64,000 nt of DNA from Cereibacter azotoformans (GCA_017599285.1 JAGFXX010000001.1:496001-560000), one strand, 5' to 3'. Counted from the first letter of the stretch, positions 29,688-39,161 are shown. A program made the numbers and translations. The notes: generated by a model from the sequence alone, not told the origin.

Positions 29688-30803
29688 ATGGAAATGGTCG
29701 GACAGAGCGTGCGTCAACTCCCTCCCAGCCCCCCGCGCCTGAAGGTCGAGCATCTGACGCGCGCCTTCGGCGGCAGCCCCGTCGTCGAGGACGTGTCGCT
29801 CGAGGTGGCTGCGGGGCAGGTGGCCTGCCTCCTCGGCCCTTCGGGCTGCGGCAAGTCCACGACCCTGCGGATGATCGCGGGGGTCGAGCAGCCCGACAGC
29901 GGCCGCATCTGGTTCGACGGGCAGCCGGTGTCGGACGGCGGGCTCTTCCTGCCGCCCGAGGCGCGCTCGGTCGGCCTGATGTTTCAGGATTTCGCGCTCT
30001 TCCCGCACCTGACGGTCGCGCAGAACGTGGCCTTCGGCCTCCGCGGCGGTCGCGAGGAGAAGGACCGGCGGGTTGCCGAACTGCTCGAGAGGGTGAACCT
30101 CGCCGGATACGGGCGCAAGCACCCGCACCAGCTGTCGGGCGGTGAGCAGCAACGGGTGGCGCTGGCGCGGGCGCTGGCGCCAAGGCCCAAGGTCATGCTG
30201 ATGGACGAGCCCTTTTCGGGTCTCGACAACCGGCTGCGCGACGGGATCCGCGACACGACGCTCGAGATCCTGAAGGAGGAGGGGGCGGCGGTCCTGCTCG
30301 TGACGCACGAGCCCGACGAGGCCCTGCGGATGGCCGACGAGATCCTGCTCATGCGGGCCGGGCGGATCGTGCAGCGCGGCTCGCCCTACAACGTCTACAA
30401 CGCGCCGGTGGATCGGGCGGCGGCGGCCTTCTTCTCGGACATCAACGTGATCCACGGGATCTCGCGCGGGGCGCTGACCGAGACGCCCTTCGGCGAGTTC
30501 CTGACGCCGGGACATGCCGACGGGGCCGAGGTCGAGATCATCATCCGGCCCCAGCATCTCAGGATCGACTTCGACCGGAACGGGCGCGGGCCGAACCCGA
30601 CGCCCGCCGAGGGCACGGCCGCACGGGGACGGGTGCTGCGGGCGCGTTTCCTCGGCCGCGAGAGCCTTGTCGAGTTCGAGATGGACAGCGACGGCTCGCG
30701 TCTGACGGCCTCGGTGCCGAACGTGTTCCTGCCCAGGCCCGGGACGCCGCTCTGGCTGATGATCCGGCGCGACCGCTGCTTCGTCTTCCCGGCGCGCCGC
30801 TGA
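29688..30803 (+). CDS. ABC transporter ATP-binding protein (Fe3+/polyamine-type, with C-terminal TOBE domain)
   Basis: This ~371-residue ATPase shows Walker A GPSGCGKST, the Q-loop FQDFALFPHLTV, the signature LSGGEQQRVALARAL and Walker B VMLMDEPFSGLD. The H-loop is TLVTHEPDE-like (LLVTHEPDEALRMAD). The C-terminal ~110 residues are beta-rich (IIIRPQHLRIDF), typical of the regulatory/TOBE part of FbpC/PotA-type proteins. No permease or binding-protein gene is adjacent, so the transported substrate is not deducible. The start is uncertain: ATG 29688, ATG 29694 and GTG 29709 are all in frame and none has a strong ribosome-binding site. Confidence 0.85.
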   Translation: MEMVGQSVRQLPPSPPRLKVEHLTRAFGGSPVVEDVSLEVAAGQVACLLGPSGCGKSTTLRMIAGVEQPDSGRIWFDGQPVSDGGLFLPPEARSVGLMFQDFALFPHLTVAQNVAFGLRGGREEKDRRVAELLERVNLAGYGRKHPHQLSGGEQQRVALARALAPRPKVMLMDEPFSGLDNRLRDGIRDTTLEILKEEGAAVLLVTHEPDEALRMADEILLMRAGRIVQRGSPYNVYNAPVDRAAAAFFSDINVIHGISRGALTETPFGEFLTPGHADGAEVEIIIRPQHLRIDFDRNGRGPNPTPAEGTAARGRVLRARFLGRESLVEFEMDSDGSRLTASVPNVFLPRPGTPLWLMIRRDRCFVFPARR

Positions 30804-31029
30804 CTGATATGCTGCCCGATCATTGCGTTGCGCGGGGAACTTCATGCGATGAGCGAAGCCGCGGGCCGGTTCGGCGGCGCTTGCGGTCGCTCTGGGAACC
30901 TTGTGCGGGCGCAAGCACGGATACAAAAAAGACGGAGCCGCAGCGAAAGGGTCTTTGATCCGGGGGCGCGAACCAATAAATGGGGGCAGTGACGAAGCGA
31001 GGCCGCATGTCGGCCGCAGGAGACGCGAG

Positions 31030-31242
31030 ATGCTCAACAATATCGGTTTGCCCGGCCTGCTCCTCATCGCGGTGGTGGTGCTCGTGCTGTTCGGACGCGG
31101 CAAGGTGAGCTCGCTCATGGGCGAGGTTGGCAAGGGGATCAATGCCTTCAAGAAAGGCGTCAAGGAAGAGACCGCCGAGATCGAGAACCGCCCCGAGACG
31201 ACGCGTGACGTGACGCCCGCCTCCGAGCGCGACAAGGTCTGA
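31030..31242 (+). CDS. tatA: Twin-arginine translocase subunit A
   Basis: This 70-residue protein has the TatA plan: a short N-terminus MLNNIGLPG, one membrane helix (LLLIAVVVLVLFG), the hinge FGRGKVSSLMGEVGKGINAFKKG, and an acidic tail (EETAEIENR). It oligomerises to form the conducting element of the Tat system for folded proteins. ATG 31030 follows AGGAGACGCGAG. tatB starts ten bases after the stop, and tatC overlaps tatB, so the three genes form an operon in the usual order. Confidence 0.93.
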   Translation: MLNNIGLPGLLLIAVVVLVLFGRGKVSSLMGEVGKGINAFKKGVKEETAEIENRPETTRDVTPASERDKV

Positions 31243-31252
31243 TCGGCGCCCG

Positions 31253-31690
31253 ATGTTCGACATCGGCTGGAGCGAACTGCTCGTCATCGGCGTCGTGGCG
31301 CTGATCGTGGTGGGTCCCAAGGATCTTCCCGAAATGTTCCGCACGCTCGGCCGGATGACGGCCAAGGCCCGCAACATGGCGCGCGAGTTCCAGCGCGCGA
31401 TGGAGGCGGCGGCGGACGAGACCGGCGTCAAGGACGTGGTGAAGGACGTCAAGAACGCGACCTCGCCGCGCAGCATGGGTCTCGACGCGATCAAGGACGC
31501 GGCCGAACGGTTCGAGAAGTGGGACCCGATGAAGCCGCAGCCGTCCACGCCGAAGCCTCCGGCGCAGGCGGGCACGATCCCGGCGGCGCAGGCTCAGCAG
31601 GGGCCCGGGGCTGCAGCCGTGACGGCTCCGGCGGCCGCCGCACCCGCCGCGCAGGCGTCCGCGCCGGCCGATCGCAAGAGTGACGAATGA
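31253..31690 (+). CDS. tatB: Twin-arginine translocase subunit B
   Basis: This 145-residue protein begins [21 protein letters not shown], with the conserved glutamate in the membrane helix (residue 8), followed by [14 protein letters not shown] and an amphipathic helix. The last ~50 residues are an Ala/Pro-rich, probably unstructured tail. TatB with TatC forms the receptor complex for twin-arginine signal peptides. The stop overlaps the tatC start (ATGA). Confidence 0.93.
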   Translation: MFDIGWSELLVIGVVALIVVGPKDLPEMFRTLGRMTAKARNMAREFQRAMEAAADETGVKDVVKDVKNATSPRSMGLDAIKDAAERFEKWDPMKPQPSTPKPPAQAGTIPAAQAQQGPGAAAVTAPAAAAPAAQASAPADRKSDE

Positions 31691-32550
31691 GCCGCGACAC
31701 AAAAGACGACATCGACAGTTCCAGTGCTCCGCTGATCGAGCATCTGGCCGAACTCAGAACCCGGATCCTGATCTCGCTGGGCGCCTTCGTGGTGGCGATG
31801 CTGGTCGCCTTCACGGTCTGGAATCCGATCTTCAACTTCCTGACCCACCCGATCTGCGATGCGCTGGCCGCGCGCGGGCAGGATTGCGGGCTTGTCCTGA
31901 TCAAGCTGCAGGAAGGCTTCTTCGTCGCCATCCGCATCTCGGTGATGGGCGGCATCATGCTCTCCTTCCCGGTGATCGCCTGGCAGATGTGGCGGTTCGT
32001 GGCGCCGGGGCTCTACCGGAACGAGAAGGCCGCCTTCCTGCCGTTCCTGATCGCGTCGCCGATCATGTTCGTGCTGGGGGGGCTCTTTGCCTTCTATGTG
32101 GTGCTGCCGATCGCCTTCGACTTCTTCCTCGGCTTCCAGCAGTTCATGACCGAACAGCCGGGTGCCGAGGGCGAGGAGGGCCGCCTGCCGCTCGCCGGCG
32201 TGGTGTTCCAGGGCTCGATGGAGCAGTATCTGGCGCTGACCTCGAACTTCATCCTGGCCTTCGGCCTCTGCTTCCAGCTCCCTGTGTTGCTGACGCTGAT
32301 GGGCAAGGCGGGGCTGGTCACCTCGCGCGGGCTGGGCTCGATGCGCAAATATGCGGTCGTGCTGATCCTTGCGGTGGCCGCCCTGGTCACGCCGCCGGAC
32401 ATGATGTCCCAGATGATCCTGTTCGGCGCGGTCTATCCGCTCTACGAGATCTCGATCTTCCTGATCAAGCGGATGGAGCGCAAGCGCGAGGCCGAGCTGC
32501 GGGCGCAGGGCCTCTGGTTCGACGATGAGGAAGGGGACGGCGCGGCATGA
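31687..32550 (+). CDS. tatC: Twin-arginine translocase subunit C
   Basis: This 287-residue protein has six predicted membrane helices and the TatC N-terminal signature [12 protein letters not shown] at residue ~14. The periplasmic and helix-3 text [37 protein letters not shown] (around residues 78-115, given in parts) is diagnostic, with the conserved glutamate after GLYRNEK. The C-terminal cytoplasmic tail is charged. The next gene starts within its last codons (ATGA), which couples a DUF815 ATPase to the operon. Confidence 0.95.
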   Translation: MSRDTKDDIDSSSAPLIEHLAELRTRILISLGAFVVAMLVAFTVWNPIFNFLTHPICDALAARGQDCGLVLIKLQEGFFVAIRISVMGGIMLSFPVIAWQMWRFVAPGLYRNEKAAFLPFLIASPIMFVLGGLFAFYVVLPIAFDFFLGFQQFMTEQPGAEGEEGRLPLAGVVFQGSMEQYLALTSNFILAFGLCFQLPVLLTLMGKAGLVTSRGLGSMRKYAVVLILAVAALVTPPDMMSQMILFGAVYPLYEISIFLIKRMERKREAELRAQGLWFDDEEGDGAA

Positions 32551-33383
32551 CGGACCCGCTGGAGCGGATCGCGGCGGCGCTCGAACGGATGAGCCCGCCG
32601 CCGATGCCGGCCCCCGATTTCGCCTCGGCCGACGCCTTTGCGTGGCACACCGCGCCGGACCGGCTCGAGCCGGTCGAGCGGGTGGCGCGGGTGGACCTTT
32701 CGCTTCTGGTGGGGGTCAACCGGGCGCGCGACATCCTGTTTGCGAACACCGAGCATTTCGCCCGCGGCCTGCCGGCCAACAACGCGCTGCTCTGGGGCGC
32801 GCGTGGGATGGGAAAGTCCAGCCTTGTCAAGGCGATCCATGCCGCGGTTGTGGCGCGGGGCCTGCCGCTCAAGATCGTGGAGCTCAGCCGCGAGGATCTG
32901 CCCTCGGTCCAGCGGCTGCTCAAGCATCTGCGCTCGGCACCCTTCCGCTTCATCCTCTTCTGCGACGACCTGTCGTTCAGCCACGATGACCAGCATTACA
33001 AATCGCTCAAGGCGGTGCTGGACGGCGGGATCGAGGGGCGGCCCGAGAATGTGATCCTCTATGCGACCTCGAACCGCCGGCACCTCATGCCGCGCGACAT
33101 GATCGAGAACGAGCGATCGACCGCGATCAGCCCCTCCGAAGCGGTGGAAGAGAAAGTGTCGCTCTCGGACCGCTTCGGGCTGTGGCTGGGCTTCCATCCG
33201 TGCTCGCAGGACGAATATCTCGAGATGATCCGCGGCTATTGCGCGGCGCACGGGCTGTGCGTCGCCGAGGAGGAACTGCGGGCCGAGGCGATCGAATGGC
33301 AGGCCACACGCGGCTCGCGTTCGGGGCGGGTGGCCTGGCAGTTCTTCACCGATCTCGCCGCGCGCCACGGCGTCGCGCTCTAG
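32547..33383 (+). CDS. DUF815-family AAA-like ATPase
   Basis: This 278-residue protein matches the DUF815 P-loop group. The Walker A is [14 protein letters not shown] near residue 84. Walker B is [12 protein letters not shown] near residue 133, followed by [20 protein letters not shown] and the sensor-like text [12 protein letters not shown] near 172. Members of this group have no well-established function. It is translationally coupled to tatC, a pairing found in several alphaproteobacteria; I cannot infer a Tat role from sequence. The gene ends just before a strong bidirectional hairpin. Confidence 0.85.
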   Translation: MTDPLERIAAALERMSPPPMPAPDFASADAFAWHTAPDRLEPVERVARVDLSLLVGVNRARDILFANTEHFARGLPANNALLWGARGMGKSSLVKAIHAAVVARGLPLKIVELSREDLPSVQRLLKHLRSAPFRFILFCDDLSFSHDDQHYKSLKAVLDGGIEGRPENVILYATSNRRHLMPRDMIENERSTAISPSEAVEEKVSLSDRFGLWLGFHPCSQDEYLEMIRGYCAAHGLCVAEEELRAEAIEWQATRGSRSGRVAWQFFTDLAARHGVAL

Positions 33384-33409
33384 GGCAGCCGTGGGCTGAA
33401 CCGACCGAG

Positions 33410-33460
33410 GAAAGACAAGGCGGCCGCGGAACATGACGTTCCGCGGCCGCCTTGTCTTTC
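33410..33460. terminator. 23-bp perfect inverted repeat between convergent operons
   Basis: GAAAGACAAGGCGGCCGCGGAAC (33410-33432, shown in halves GAAAGACAAGG and CGGCCGCGGAAC) is perfectly complementary to 33438-33460, with loop ATGAC. The stem ends in A-rich and T-rich flanks on both strands, so it can terminate both the tat/DUF815 transcript (plus) and the surE-pcm-nlpD transcript (minus). It is unusually long for a terminator. Confidence 0.85.
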
Positions 33461-33480
33461 AAGGGTCTGATCCGGCGCGA

Positions 33481-34710
33481 CTATTGCAGGTAGGGCATCG
33501 GGTCCACGCTTTCAAAGCCCTTGCGGACCTCGAAATGGACGAAGGGCGGATCGGCCGCGCGGACCACGGCGATCTGCTGGCCCCGCTTGACCGTTGCGCC
33601 CTTGGCGACCTTGATGCCGTCGATGTTGGCATAGACCGTGAGCAGATTGTCCGGGTGCCGGATCACGAGGATCGGCACCTGATCGGTGTCCTGCGTGATG
33701 GCGGCGACCGTCCCGTCGGCCGCGGCGGCGACGGGGGTGCCGACGGCGGCCGAAATGTCGATGCCGTCGTTCTTCTTCTTCACATAGCCGCGGATGATCT
33801 TGCCTTGCACCGGGAAACCGAGCCTCGAGGCCGAGGCCGACGTCCGCTGCGTCCCGAGGTCGGGCGAGGCGGGCTGGTTGGCGGGCTTCGAGGCCGGGGT
33901 GGTCGACTCGGCCGGCAACGGCTTGGCGGCCGAGGGCGGTGTGGGCGTGGGCGAACCGACCCCCGGCACCGTGACAGGCGTCACGTTCGGCGCAGGCGCA
34001 GGCGCGGGCGGGGCCGCCGCGGCTGTCGGGATGATGAGATACTGGCCCTCCCGCACCCCCAGATCGGCGCCGAGACCGTTCCAGTCCGCCAGCGCCTTGG
34101 CCGAGACATTGTAGCTCCGCGCGATGGAATAGGCGGTCTCACCGCGCACGACCCGATGGCGCACGGGCTCGTCCGCCGTGCGCGGGGTCGCCGCAACAGG
34201 GGCGGGGGCGGCTGCGGAGGCCGGCGCTGCGGCCGGCACGGGCGCGCCGCTTCCGGCGCGGTCGAGGGCCGTGGTGGCGATGGCCGTCACATCGACGCTC
34301 GACGGGCTTGCCGTGGCCACGGGCGCGGCCATCACCGGGGCGGGCGCCATGGCCGGGGCGGCCGCAACCCGCTGCGGCAGGGCCACGACCTCGCCCGCCC
34401 GGAGCGGGTTCTGCGGGGCCAGCGCGTTGTAGCTGGCGACCTGCACCGGATCGAGCCCGAGGCGCCCGGACAGGGAAGCCACCGTATCGCCTTGCCGCGC
34501 CACGGCGACCTGATAGTTCGGATAGGAGATCACGCCCCGATCGTCGGGGCGTGGCCGCGGTGCGGTGGCCGCGCGGGCGGCCTCGGAGGTGTTGAGCGCG
34601 CCGGGGCGACTGCGGAGGTCCCAGTCAAGCTCGGAGGTGTTGCAGGCGGCAAGGATGGTCAGCGTCGCCGTCATGCAGAGGGCACGCGCGAGCGGGGGTC
34701 GGTGGAACAT
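33481..34710 (-). CDS. NlpD/EnvC-like LysM lipoprotein with degenerate M23 domain
   Basis: This 409-residue lipoprotein has a signal with lipobox cysteine in TLTILAAC. One LysM repeat lies near residues 66-112 (VARQGDTVASLSGRLGLDP). A second lies near 185-230 (RVVRGETAYSIARSYNVSAKALADWNG). Long Ala/Pro linkers separate them from the C-terminal M23 domain (~300-409). There, the metal-binding His positions look altered: the usual HxGxD reads NDGID, and the usual HLHFE reads FVHFE. That suggests a non-catalytic activator of cell-wall amidases, like NlpD or EnvC. It is the last gene of the surE-pcm-nlpD operon, a common order. Confidence 0.87.
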   Translation of the reverse strand: MFHRPPLARALCMTATLTILAACNTSELDWDLRSRPGALNTSEAARAATAPRPRPDDRGVISYPNYQVAVARQGDTVASLSGRLGLDPVQVASYNALAPQNPLRAGEVVALPQRVAAAPAMAPAPVMAAPVATASPSSVDVTAIATTALDRAGSGAPVPAAAPASAAAPAPVAATPRTADEPVRHRVVRGETAYSIARSYNVSAKALADWNGLGADLGVREGQYLIIPTAAAAPPAPAPAPNVTPVTVPGVGSPTPTPPSAAKPLPAESTTPASKPANQPASPDLGTQRTSASASRLGFPVQGKIIRGYVKKKNDGIDISAAVGTPVAAAADGTVAAITQDTDQVPILVIRHPDNLLTVYANIDGIKVAKGATVKRGQQIAVVRAADPPFVHFEVRKGFESVDPMPYLQ

Positions 34711-34731
34711 GCTCTGCCTCTCGTCTTGCAG

Positions 34732-34780
34732 TCCGGGTTGGTCCCGGAGCTTGTCATGCCTCCGGGTTGGTTCCCGAAGC
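34732..34780. repeat. Tandem near-identical hairpin repeats between pcm and the NlpD-like gene
   Basis: TCCGGGTTGGTCCCGGAGC (34732-34750) and TCCGGGTTGGTTCCCGAAGC (34761-34780) are two copies of one unit, each folding as CCGGG-loop-CCCGG or a near version. They lie in the 127-base gap between the two genes. They may stabilise or attenuate the mRNA, or be a small dispersed repeat. Confidence 0.45.
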
Positions 34781-34837
34781 CGTGTCGGACGCCGCCGGCG
34801 CCGGTGATGCGATCCGGGCAGCAGGCCGGAGCGCCCG

Positions 34838-35497
34838 TCAGTCGGTCCCGATCCCTTCGATCAGCGGCACGAAGCGCACCGGGCGAAGTTCCTCGTAGTC
34901 GTAGCCCTGCTCGAGCCGCGTCACCTTGATCAGGTTCTGCACGGCGTCGGTCTGCCCGACCGGGACCACCATGATACCGCCGATCTTGAGCTGTGCCAAC
35001 AGGGGCCCCGGCGGATCCTCGGCGGCGGCGGTGACGAGGATGCGGTCGAAGGGCGCCTGTTCCGGCAGGCCGAAACTGCCGTCGGCGGCCAGGGCGGTGA
35101 TGTTGGTCAGCCCCAGCCGATGGAACAGCTCGGTCGCTTCCCGCACCAGCCGCCGGTGGCGATCGACGGTGTAGACGCGGCGCGCAAGCTGGCTCAGGAT
35201 CGCGGCCTGATAGCCCGATCCGGTTCCGATCTCGAGCACCTTGTCGCGCGGATTGATCGCCAGCGCCTGGCTCATCAGCCCCACGACCGAGGGCTGGCTG
35301 ATGGTCTGGCCGCAGGCGATGGGAAGCGGCATGTCCTCGTAGGCGCGGTCGGCGAAGATGCCCCGGACGAAGGCGCCGCGGTCGATCCGCTCCATCGCGG
35401 CGAGCACGCGGGCATCGGTGACGCCGCGCGAGCGGACGGCGAACAGGAACCGCATCTTGCGCTCTGCCGGATCCTCCTCGTCCGGGCCTGCAGTCAT
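34838..35497 (-). CDS. pcm: Protein-L-isoaspartate O-methyltransferase
   Basis: This 219-residue enzyme methylates isoaspartyl residues in aged proteins with S-adenosylmethionine. The SAM-binding motif I is [15 protein letters not shown] near residue 85. The upstream text [27 protein letters not shown] (near residues 49-75, given by its ends) is the substrate-loop signature. Motif II is [15 protein letters not shown] near residue 148. The start ATG 35497 overlaps the surE stop by 4 bases, so both are coupled. Confidence 0.93.
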
Positions 35498-36279
35498 CCG
35501 ATCAGCGCCTCCAGCTCCGCAAGCCGGTCGTGCGCGGTCAGGTCCGCACGCATCGGGGTGATCGAGATGTAGCCGTCGAGGTTCACGGCGGCGTCGGTGC
35601 CGGGCAGGGTGGGGCTGTGCTGCGCGCCGCCCCGGATCCAGAGGAAGCGGCGTCCCGAGGGGGACATGTGCGGCTCCACCCCGAAGGAGGTGTCGCGCCG
35701 GAAACCCTGCGCCGCGACGCGCTGGCCACGCACGCCGGCCGCAGGCTTGGGCGGGAAATTCACGTTGTAGAAAAGGCGATAGTCGCCGTCGTCCCAGAGC
35801 CCCTTTTCCAGAAGCAGCCGCACGATCCGCGCGCCATGGGTGCGGGCGCCTTCGAACGGATCGGCCAGCCCCTCGGTCTCGGGCCCGAGGAACTGCGACA
35901 GGGCGATGGCGGGCAGACCCTGCAGCGCGGCCTCGAGCGCGCCGCCGACCGTGCCGGAATAGAGGACATTCTCGGCCGAGTTGTTGCCCCGGTTCACGCC
36001 GGACAGCACGAGGTCCGGGCGGGCGCCCTGCAGCACGTCATAGAGCGCGGCGAGCACGCAGTCGGCCGGGCTGCCCTCCGCCGCATAGCGGCGCGGTGCC
36101 AGCTTGGCGATCATCATCGGATGGGTGTAGCTGATCGCGTGAGAGACGCCCGACTGCTCGAAGGCGGGGGCAACCGTCCAGACCTCACCGTCAGGCCCGG
36201 CGAGGTCCCGCGCGATCCCCTCGAGCACCTCGAGCCCCGGAGCATTGATGCCGTCGTCGTTGGTGATCAGGATGCGCAT
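35494..36279 (-). CDS. surE: 5'/3'-nucleotidase SurE
   Basis: This 261-residue phosphatase has the N-terminal metal motif [16 protein letters not shown] (Asp-Asp at residues 8-9). The second metal motif [22 protein letters not shown] lies near residue 91 (given as SGVNRGNN and YSGTVGGA). DLVLSGVN and YYNVNFP-like text ([11 protein letters not shown]) are also present. SurE removes phosphate from nucleoside monophosphates and polyphosphate. It is the first gene of the surE-pcm-nlpD operon. Upstream lies the long non-coding gap. Confidence 0.94.
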
Positions 36280-36428
36280 TGGGTTCTCTCTTTGCCGATC
36301 ATCTGCTTAGACGAGCGGTGCGCGAGCGTAAAGCCGTGCACGACGGCCAGGCCGGCGCTGTGTCTTCAGGGCCCGCAAGATTGTCGGGAACCGTTCGACA
36401 TGTGCGGTGTTGATCGCACGCTGCCTCA

Positions 36429-36446
36429 CCGGACCTTCGGGTCCGG
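36429..36446. other. CCGGACC-TTCG-GGTCCGG hairpin in the surE/exopolysaccharide spacer
   Basis: A perfect 7-bp stem is closed by a TTCG tetraloop, which is a very stable RNA fold on the plus strand. No T tract follows on either strand. It may be part of a leader RNA or a small RNA; no transcript boundary can be set from the sequence. Confidence 0.4.
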
Positions 36447-36901
36447 CGGGTGGCCTCATGCCCAAACCTTGATCGTCAACCGGAGATGCCGACTTGCTGC
36501 AGTGCGGGAAGAAACTGAATGCGGCCGCAGAAGCGAGGATCCGCCTGTGTGGTCTGCCGGATCTTGATCTTTCCGCGGCTTTCGCGGCGGCTGCGCCGAG
36601 GCGGGCCGCGGCGATGCCGCTCACCATCGCGTGCGGCGCGGTTCCTCTACCGAGGGGTGTCCGCAATACTTCCTTGGGTTGCGGTGGGTTGCAGGATTTC
36701 GACGGTGATGATCCACCATTCTACAGCTTGAAAAATGCGCGGAATCATTGAGGATGGGAGGCACTTGGGGCGTGGCCGGGAATCGCATCCACCTAAAGGG
36801 GCAGCCCCGTAATCGTATTGCTTACAGGTCTCTCTTTTTCGCAGGTGCAGCAAGAATCCGCAGATGCACGATCGAGAAACCGCCCTCAAAATGGGCACGC
36901 C

Positions 36902-36949
36902 TTGACATATCGGCTGAAGCGAGGAAAATTGTTGTTCTAATTTGTACAA
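36902..36949 (+). promoter_or_regulatory. Candidate exopolysaccharide promoter with TTGTACAA palindrome
   Basis: TTGACA (36902-36907) is followed after 17 bases by AAAATT, which keeps the second A and the last T of a -10 box. The 8-base palindrome TTGTACAA (36942-36949) lies just downstream of the likely start site, where a repressor could act. The element lies about 100-145 bases before the sugar-transferase start and is the best sigma-70-like match in the gap. Confidence 0.35.
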
Positions 36950-37047
36950 TATTCGACCCGGAAGACTTGGCACGACATGACTCAGCATTTTCTGGATTAA
37001 AGTCGGTCCGTGCCTGAGTGGCGACGCTCGAAAGCAACAGGTGTTTC

Positions 37048-37761
37048 ATGGAATTCAATCCGCAATCCTCTTTGGCGCCAGACAACGTCAGTTCCGACCA
37101 CATCTACCTGTCGTCCCTGGCGCCCGTTGCCGGCGCGGAATCGGGACCGGTCGGGGGGCTGGCCAAACGCATTATCGACATCCTGATCGCGGTGACCGCG
37201 CTGATCGCGCTGGCGCCGCTGATGATCGGCGTGGCGCTGATCATCTGGCTCAGCAGCAACGGGCCGATCCTCTACGGGCATCAACGCGTGGGCTTCGGTG
37301 GCCGGACCTTCCGCTGCTGGAAGTTCCGCTCGATGGTGGTGGACGGCGACGTGGTGCTCGAGCGGCACCTGCGCGCCAATCCCGAGGCGCAACGCGAATG
37401 GGAGCGTGACCGCAAGCTCCGTCAGGATCCGCGGGTGACGCCGATCGGGGCCGTGATCCGCATGCTCTCGATCGACGAGCTGCCGCAGCTCTTCAACATC
37501 CTGTCCGGCGAGATGAGCGTCGTCGGGCCGCGCCCGGTGGTGGCGGCCGAGCTGCGCCGCTACCGCGGCTCTGCCGGCCATTACCTGCGGACCCGCCCCG
37601 GCCTGACCGGCATGTGGCAGGTCAGCGGCCGGAGCGATCTGAGCTATCGGCAGCGCGTGCTCCTCGACCGCTACTACGTGATGCGCTGGAACGTTCTTGC
37701 GGACGCGGCGATCATCCTGCGGACGGTGCCGGCGGTTCTGCGCTCGCGCGGCTCCTGCTGA
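37048..37761 (+). CDS. ExoY-like undecaprenyl-phosphate sugar phosphotransferase
   Basis: This 237-residue enzyme begins exopolysaccharide synthesis by moving a sugar-1-phosphate to the lipid carrier. It is the short PglC/ExoY form with one N-terminal membrane segment ([20 protein letters not shown]) and no extra transmembrane domain. Catalytic text includes [17 protein letters not shown] near residue 82, [23 protein letters not shown] near 147 (given as one motif in two parts) and [15 protein letters not shown] near 182. ATG 37048 follows AACAGGTG; a GTG ten codons earlier is also open. The Wza-like export gene follows. Confidence 0.9.
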   Translation: MEFNPQSSLAPDNVSSDHIYLSSLAPVAGAESGPVGGLAKRIIDILIAVTALIALAPLMIGVALIIWLSSNGPILYGHQRVGFGGRTFRCWKFRSMVVDGDVVLERHLRANPEAQREWERDRKLRQDPRVTPIGAVIRMLSIDELPQLFNILSGEMSVVGPRPVVAAELRRYRGSAGHYLRTRPGLTGMWQVSGRSDLSYRQRVLLDRYYVMRWNVLADAAIILRTVPAVLRSRGSC

Positions 37762-37839
37762 GCCGTCAGTCAAGGTCTGGCCAGCGGCCGCGGCGGAGTG
37801 TCCGCCGCGCCTTCATGTCATAGAGAGAAAGGTACCCGA

Positions 37840-39075
37840 ATGGCCGTGTTCCGTCGCCATCTCCTCCCGCTCGTCGCGTTGGCGATGCTGCCCGGAGGGG
37901 CCGTGCTGGCCGAAGGTTACAAGATCAGCGCCAGCGACCTCCTGCGTCTGCGGGTCCTCGAATGGCAGCCGGTGGACGGGACGATGCGCGTGTGGGACGC
38001 GATGACGGGCGAATACCGGGTCAATTCGGACGGCACGATTTCCGTTCCGTTCCTCGGGCCGGTCGAGGCGGCGGGGCACACGCCCTCCCAGCTCGGCACC
38101 CTGATCGCCGACGGCCTGATGGAGCGTCTGGCGCTGCCCGACATGCCCGACGCCACCGTCGAGATCGCCGAATATCGCCCGGTCATCGTGGCGGGTCATG
38201 TGCGCAATCCGGGCGAGGTGGTCTATCGTCCCGGCATCACCGCGCGGCAGGCCATCGCCATGGCGGGCGGGCCGAGCGACGAGATCCGCAGCACCCCGGC
38301 CATCGTGCGCGACCTGATCTCGCAGGAAGGCGCGCTGCGCATCCTGCTCGACAGCCGCGAGGGTATGCTCGCCCGCCGCGCGCGCCTGATGGCCGAGCGC
38401 GCCAACGAGAGCGAACTGGGCGCCGTCCCGGACCTCGACAGCGCGCGGGGCCGGGCGCTGCTGGCCGAAGAGAAGTCGTTCATGGATCTGCGCCGCGATC
38501 AGGTCGAGCGCAATCTGGCGGCCATCGACGCGCAGAGCGAACTGCTGACCGCAGAGATCGAGGCGCTGCAGGCCAAGACGGTCCAGCTCGAGACACAGCT
38601 CGAACTGGCCGAGAAAGAGGCTGCAAACGCCCGGAACCTGTCGGAACGCGGGCTCGTGGCCAGCGGGCGGCTGTTCGAGACGCAGCGGACGCTGTCGGCC
38701 ATCGAGAGCCAGCGGCTCGACACCTCGACGGCGATCCTGCGGGCCCGTCAGGGCATCACGACGGCCGAGCGCGACCGGATCGCGCTGCTGGACGGACGCT
38801 CGTCGGAGATCGCGGCCCAGCTTCAGGAGGTCGAGGCCCAGATCCTCGAGATCGACCGCAAGATCGACACGCAGCGGGGGCTCTCGGTGTCGCTTCTGGG
38901 GCAGGCGGGCGGCAAGGATCTGGCGGCCGACCCGGACGCCATCGCCGCCATGAGCAGCGTCATCGTGATGCGCATCGACGACGACGAGCTGCGCCAGATC
39001 CCCGACGCGATGGACCTGCGGCTGGAGCCGGGCGACATGGTCCAGATGACGCTGAGGCCGCCCTCGACCAACTGA
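37840..39075 (+). CDS. Wza/ExoF-like polysaccharide export protein with coiled coil
   Basis: This 411-residue protein starts with a signal peptide (HLLPLVALAMLPGGAVLAEG). It then has the Poly_export domain: YKISASDLLRLRVLEW, GEYRVNSDGTISVPFLGPVEAAGHT (split around position 55) and a SLBB-type repeat ending GHVRNPGEVVYRPGITARQAI near residue 135. Residues ~200-330 are a long coiled coil rich in Glu, Leu, Arg and Gln, as in ExoF. The protein is expected in the outer membrane or periplasm. GAAAGGTACCCG precedes ATG 37840. A terminator follows the stop. Confidence 0.86.
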   Translation: MAVFRRHLLPLVALAMLPGGAVLAEGYKISASDLLRLRVLEWQPVDGTMRVWDAMTGEYRVNSDGTISVPFLGPVEAAGHTPSQLGTLIADGLMERLALPDMPDATVEIAEYRPVIVAGHVRNPGEVVYRPGITARQAIAMAGGPSDEIRSTPAIVRDLISQEGALRILLDSREGMLARRARLMAERANESELGAVPDLDSARGRALLAEEKSFMDLRRDQVERNLAAIDAQSELLTAEIEALQAKTVQLETQLELAEKEAANARNLSERGLVASGRLFETQRTLSAIESQRLDTSTAILRARQGITTAERDRIALLDGRSSEIAAQLQEVEAQILEIDRKIDTQRGLSVSLLGQAGGKDLAADPDAIAAMSSVIVMRIDDDELRQIPDAMDLRLEPGDMVQMTLRPPSTN

Positions 39076-39098
39076 GAGGGTCCGCTTGGAACGACAGG

Positions 39099-39131
39099 AA
39101 GGGAAGCCGACGCGGGTCGGCTTCCCTTTTT
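39099..39131 (+). terminator. Rho-independent terminator after the Wza-like gene
   Basis: GGGAAGCCGAC (39101-39111) and GTCGGCTTCCC (39116-39126) form a perfect 11-bp stem with loop GCGG, extended by A-T pairs and followed by TTTTT. It ends the plus-strand ExoY-ExoF unit and separates it from the convergent polymerase gene. Confidence 0.9.
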
Positions 39132-39161
39132 CCTTGGCCGCGTGGCGGTGGGCACGGCCGG

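Larger units (their letters stand above)
36280..37047. other. 768-base gap without a convincing gene, upstream of the exopolysaccharide locus
   Basis: Short frames on both strands have no recognisable family, no good ribosome-binding site and poor codon use. The right half (36750-37047) is clearly richer in A/T than the rest of the window. It holds a candidate -35 TTGACA (36902-36907) with AAAATT 17 bases later and a TTGTACAA palindrome (36942-36949). It likely contains the surE promoter on the left and the exopolysaccharide promoter(s) on the right. Confidence 0.55.

Noticed and set aside
36967..36974. TTGGCACG, like a sigma-54 -24 element, before the exopolysaccharide genes
   Set aside because: The -12 GC element is missing at the required spacing; CT is found instead.
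36748..37017. 89-codon plus-strand frame before the ExoY-like gene
   Set aside because: No family resemblance, no ribosome-binding site and unusual composition; it overlaps the candidate promoter.
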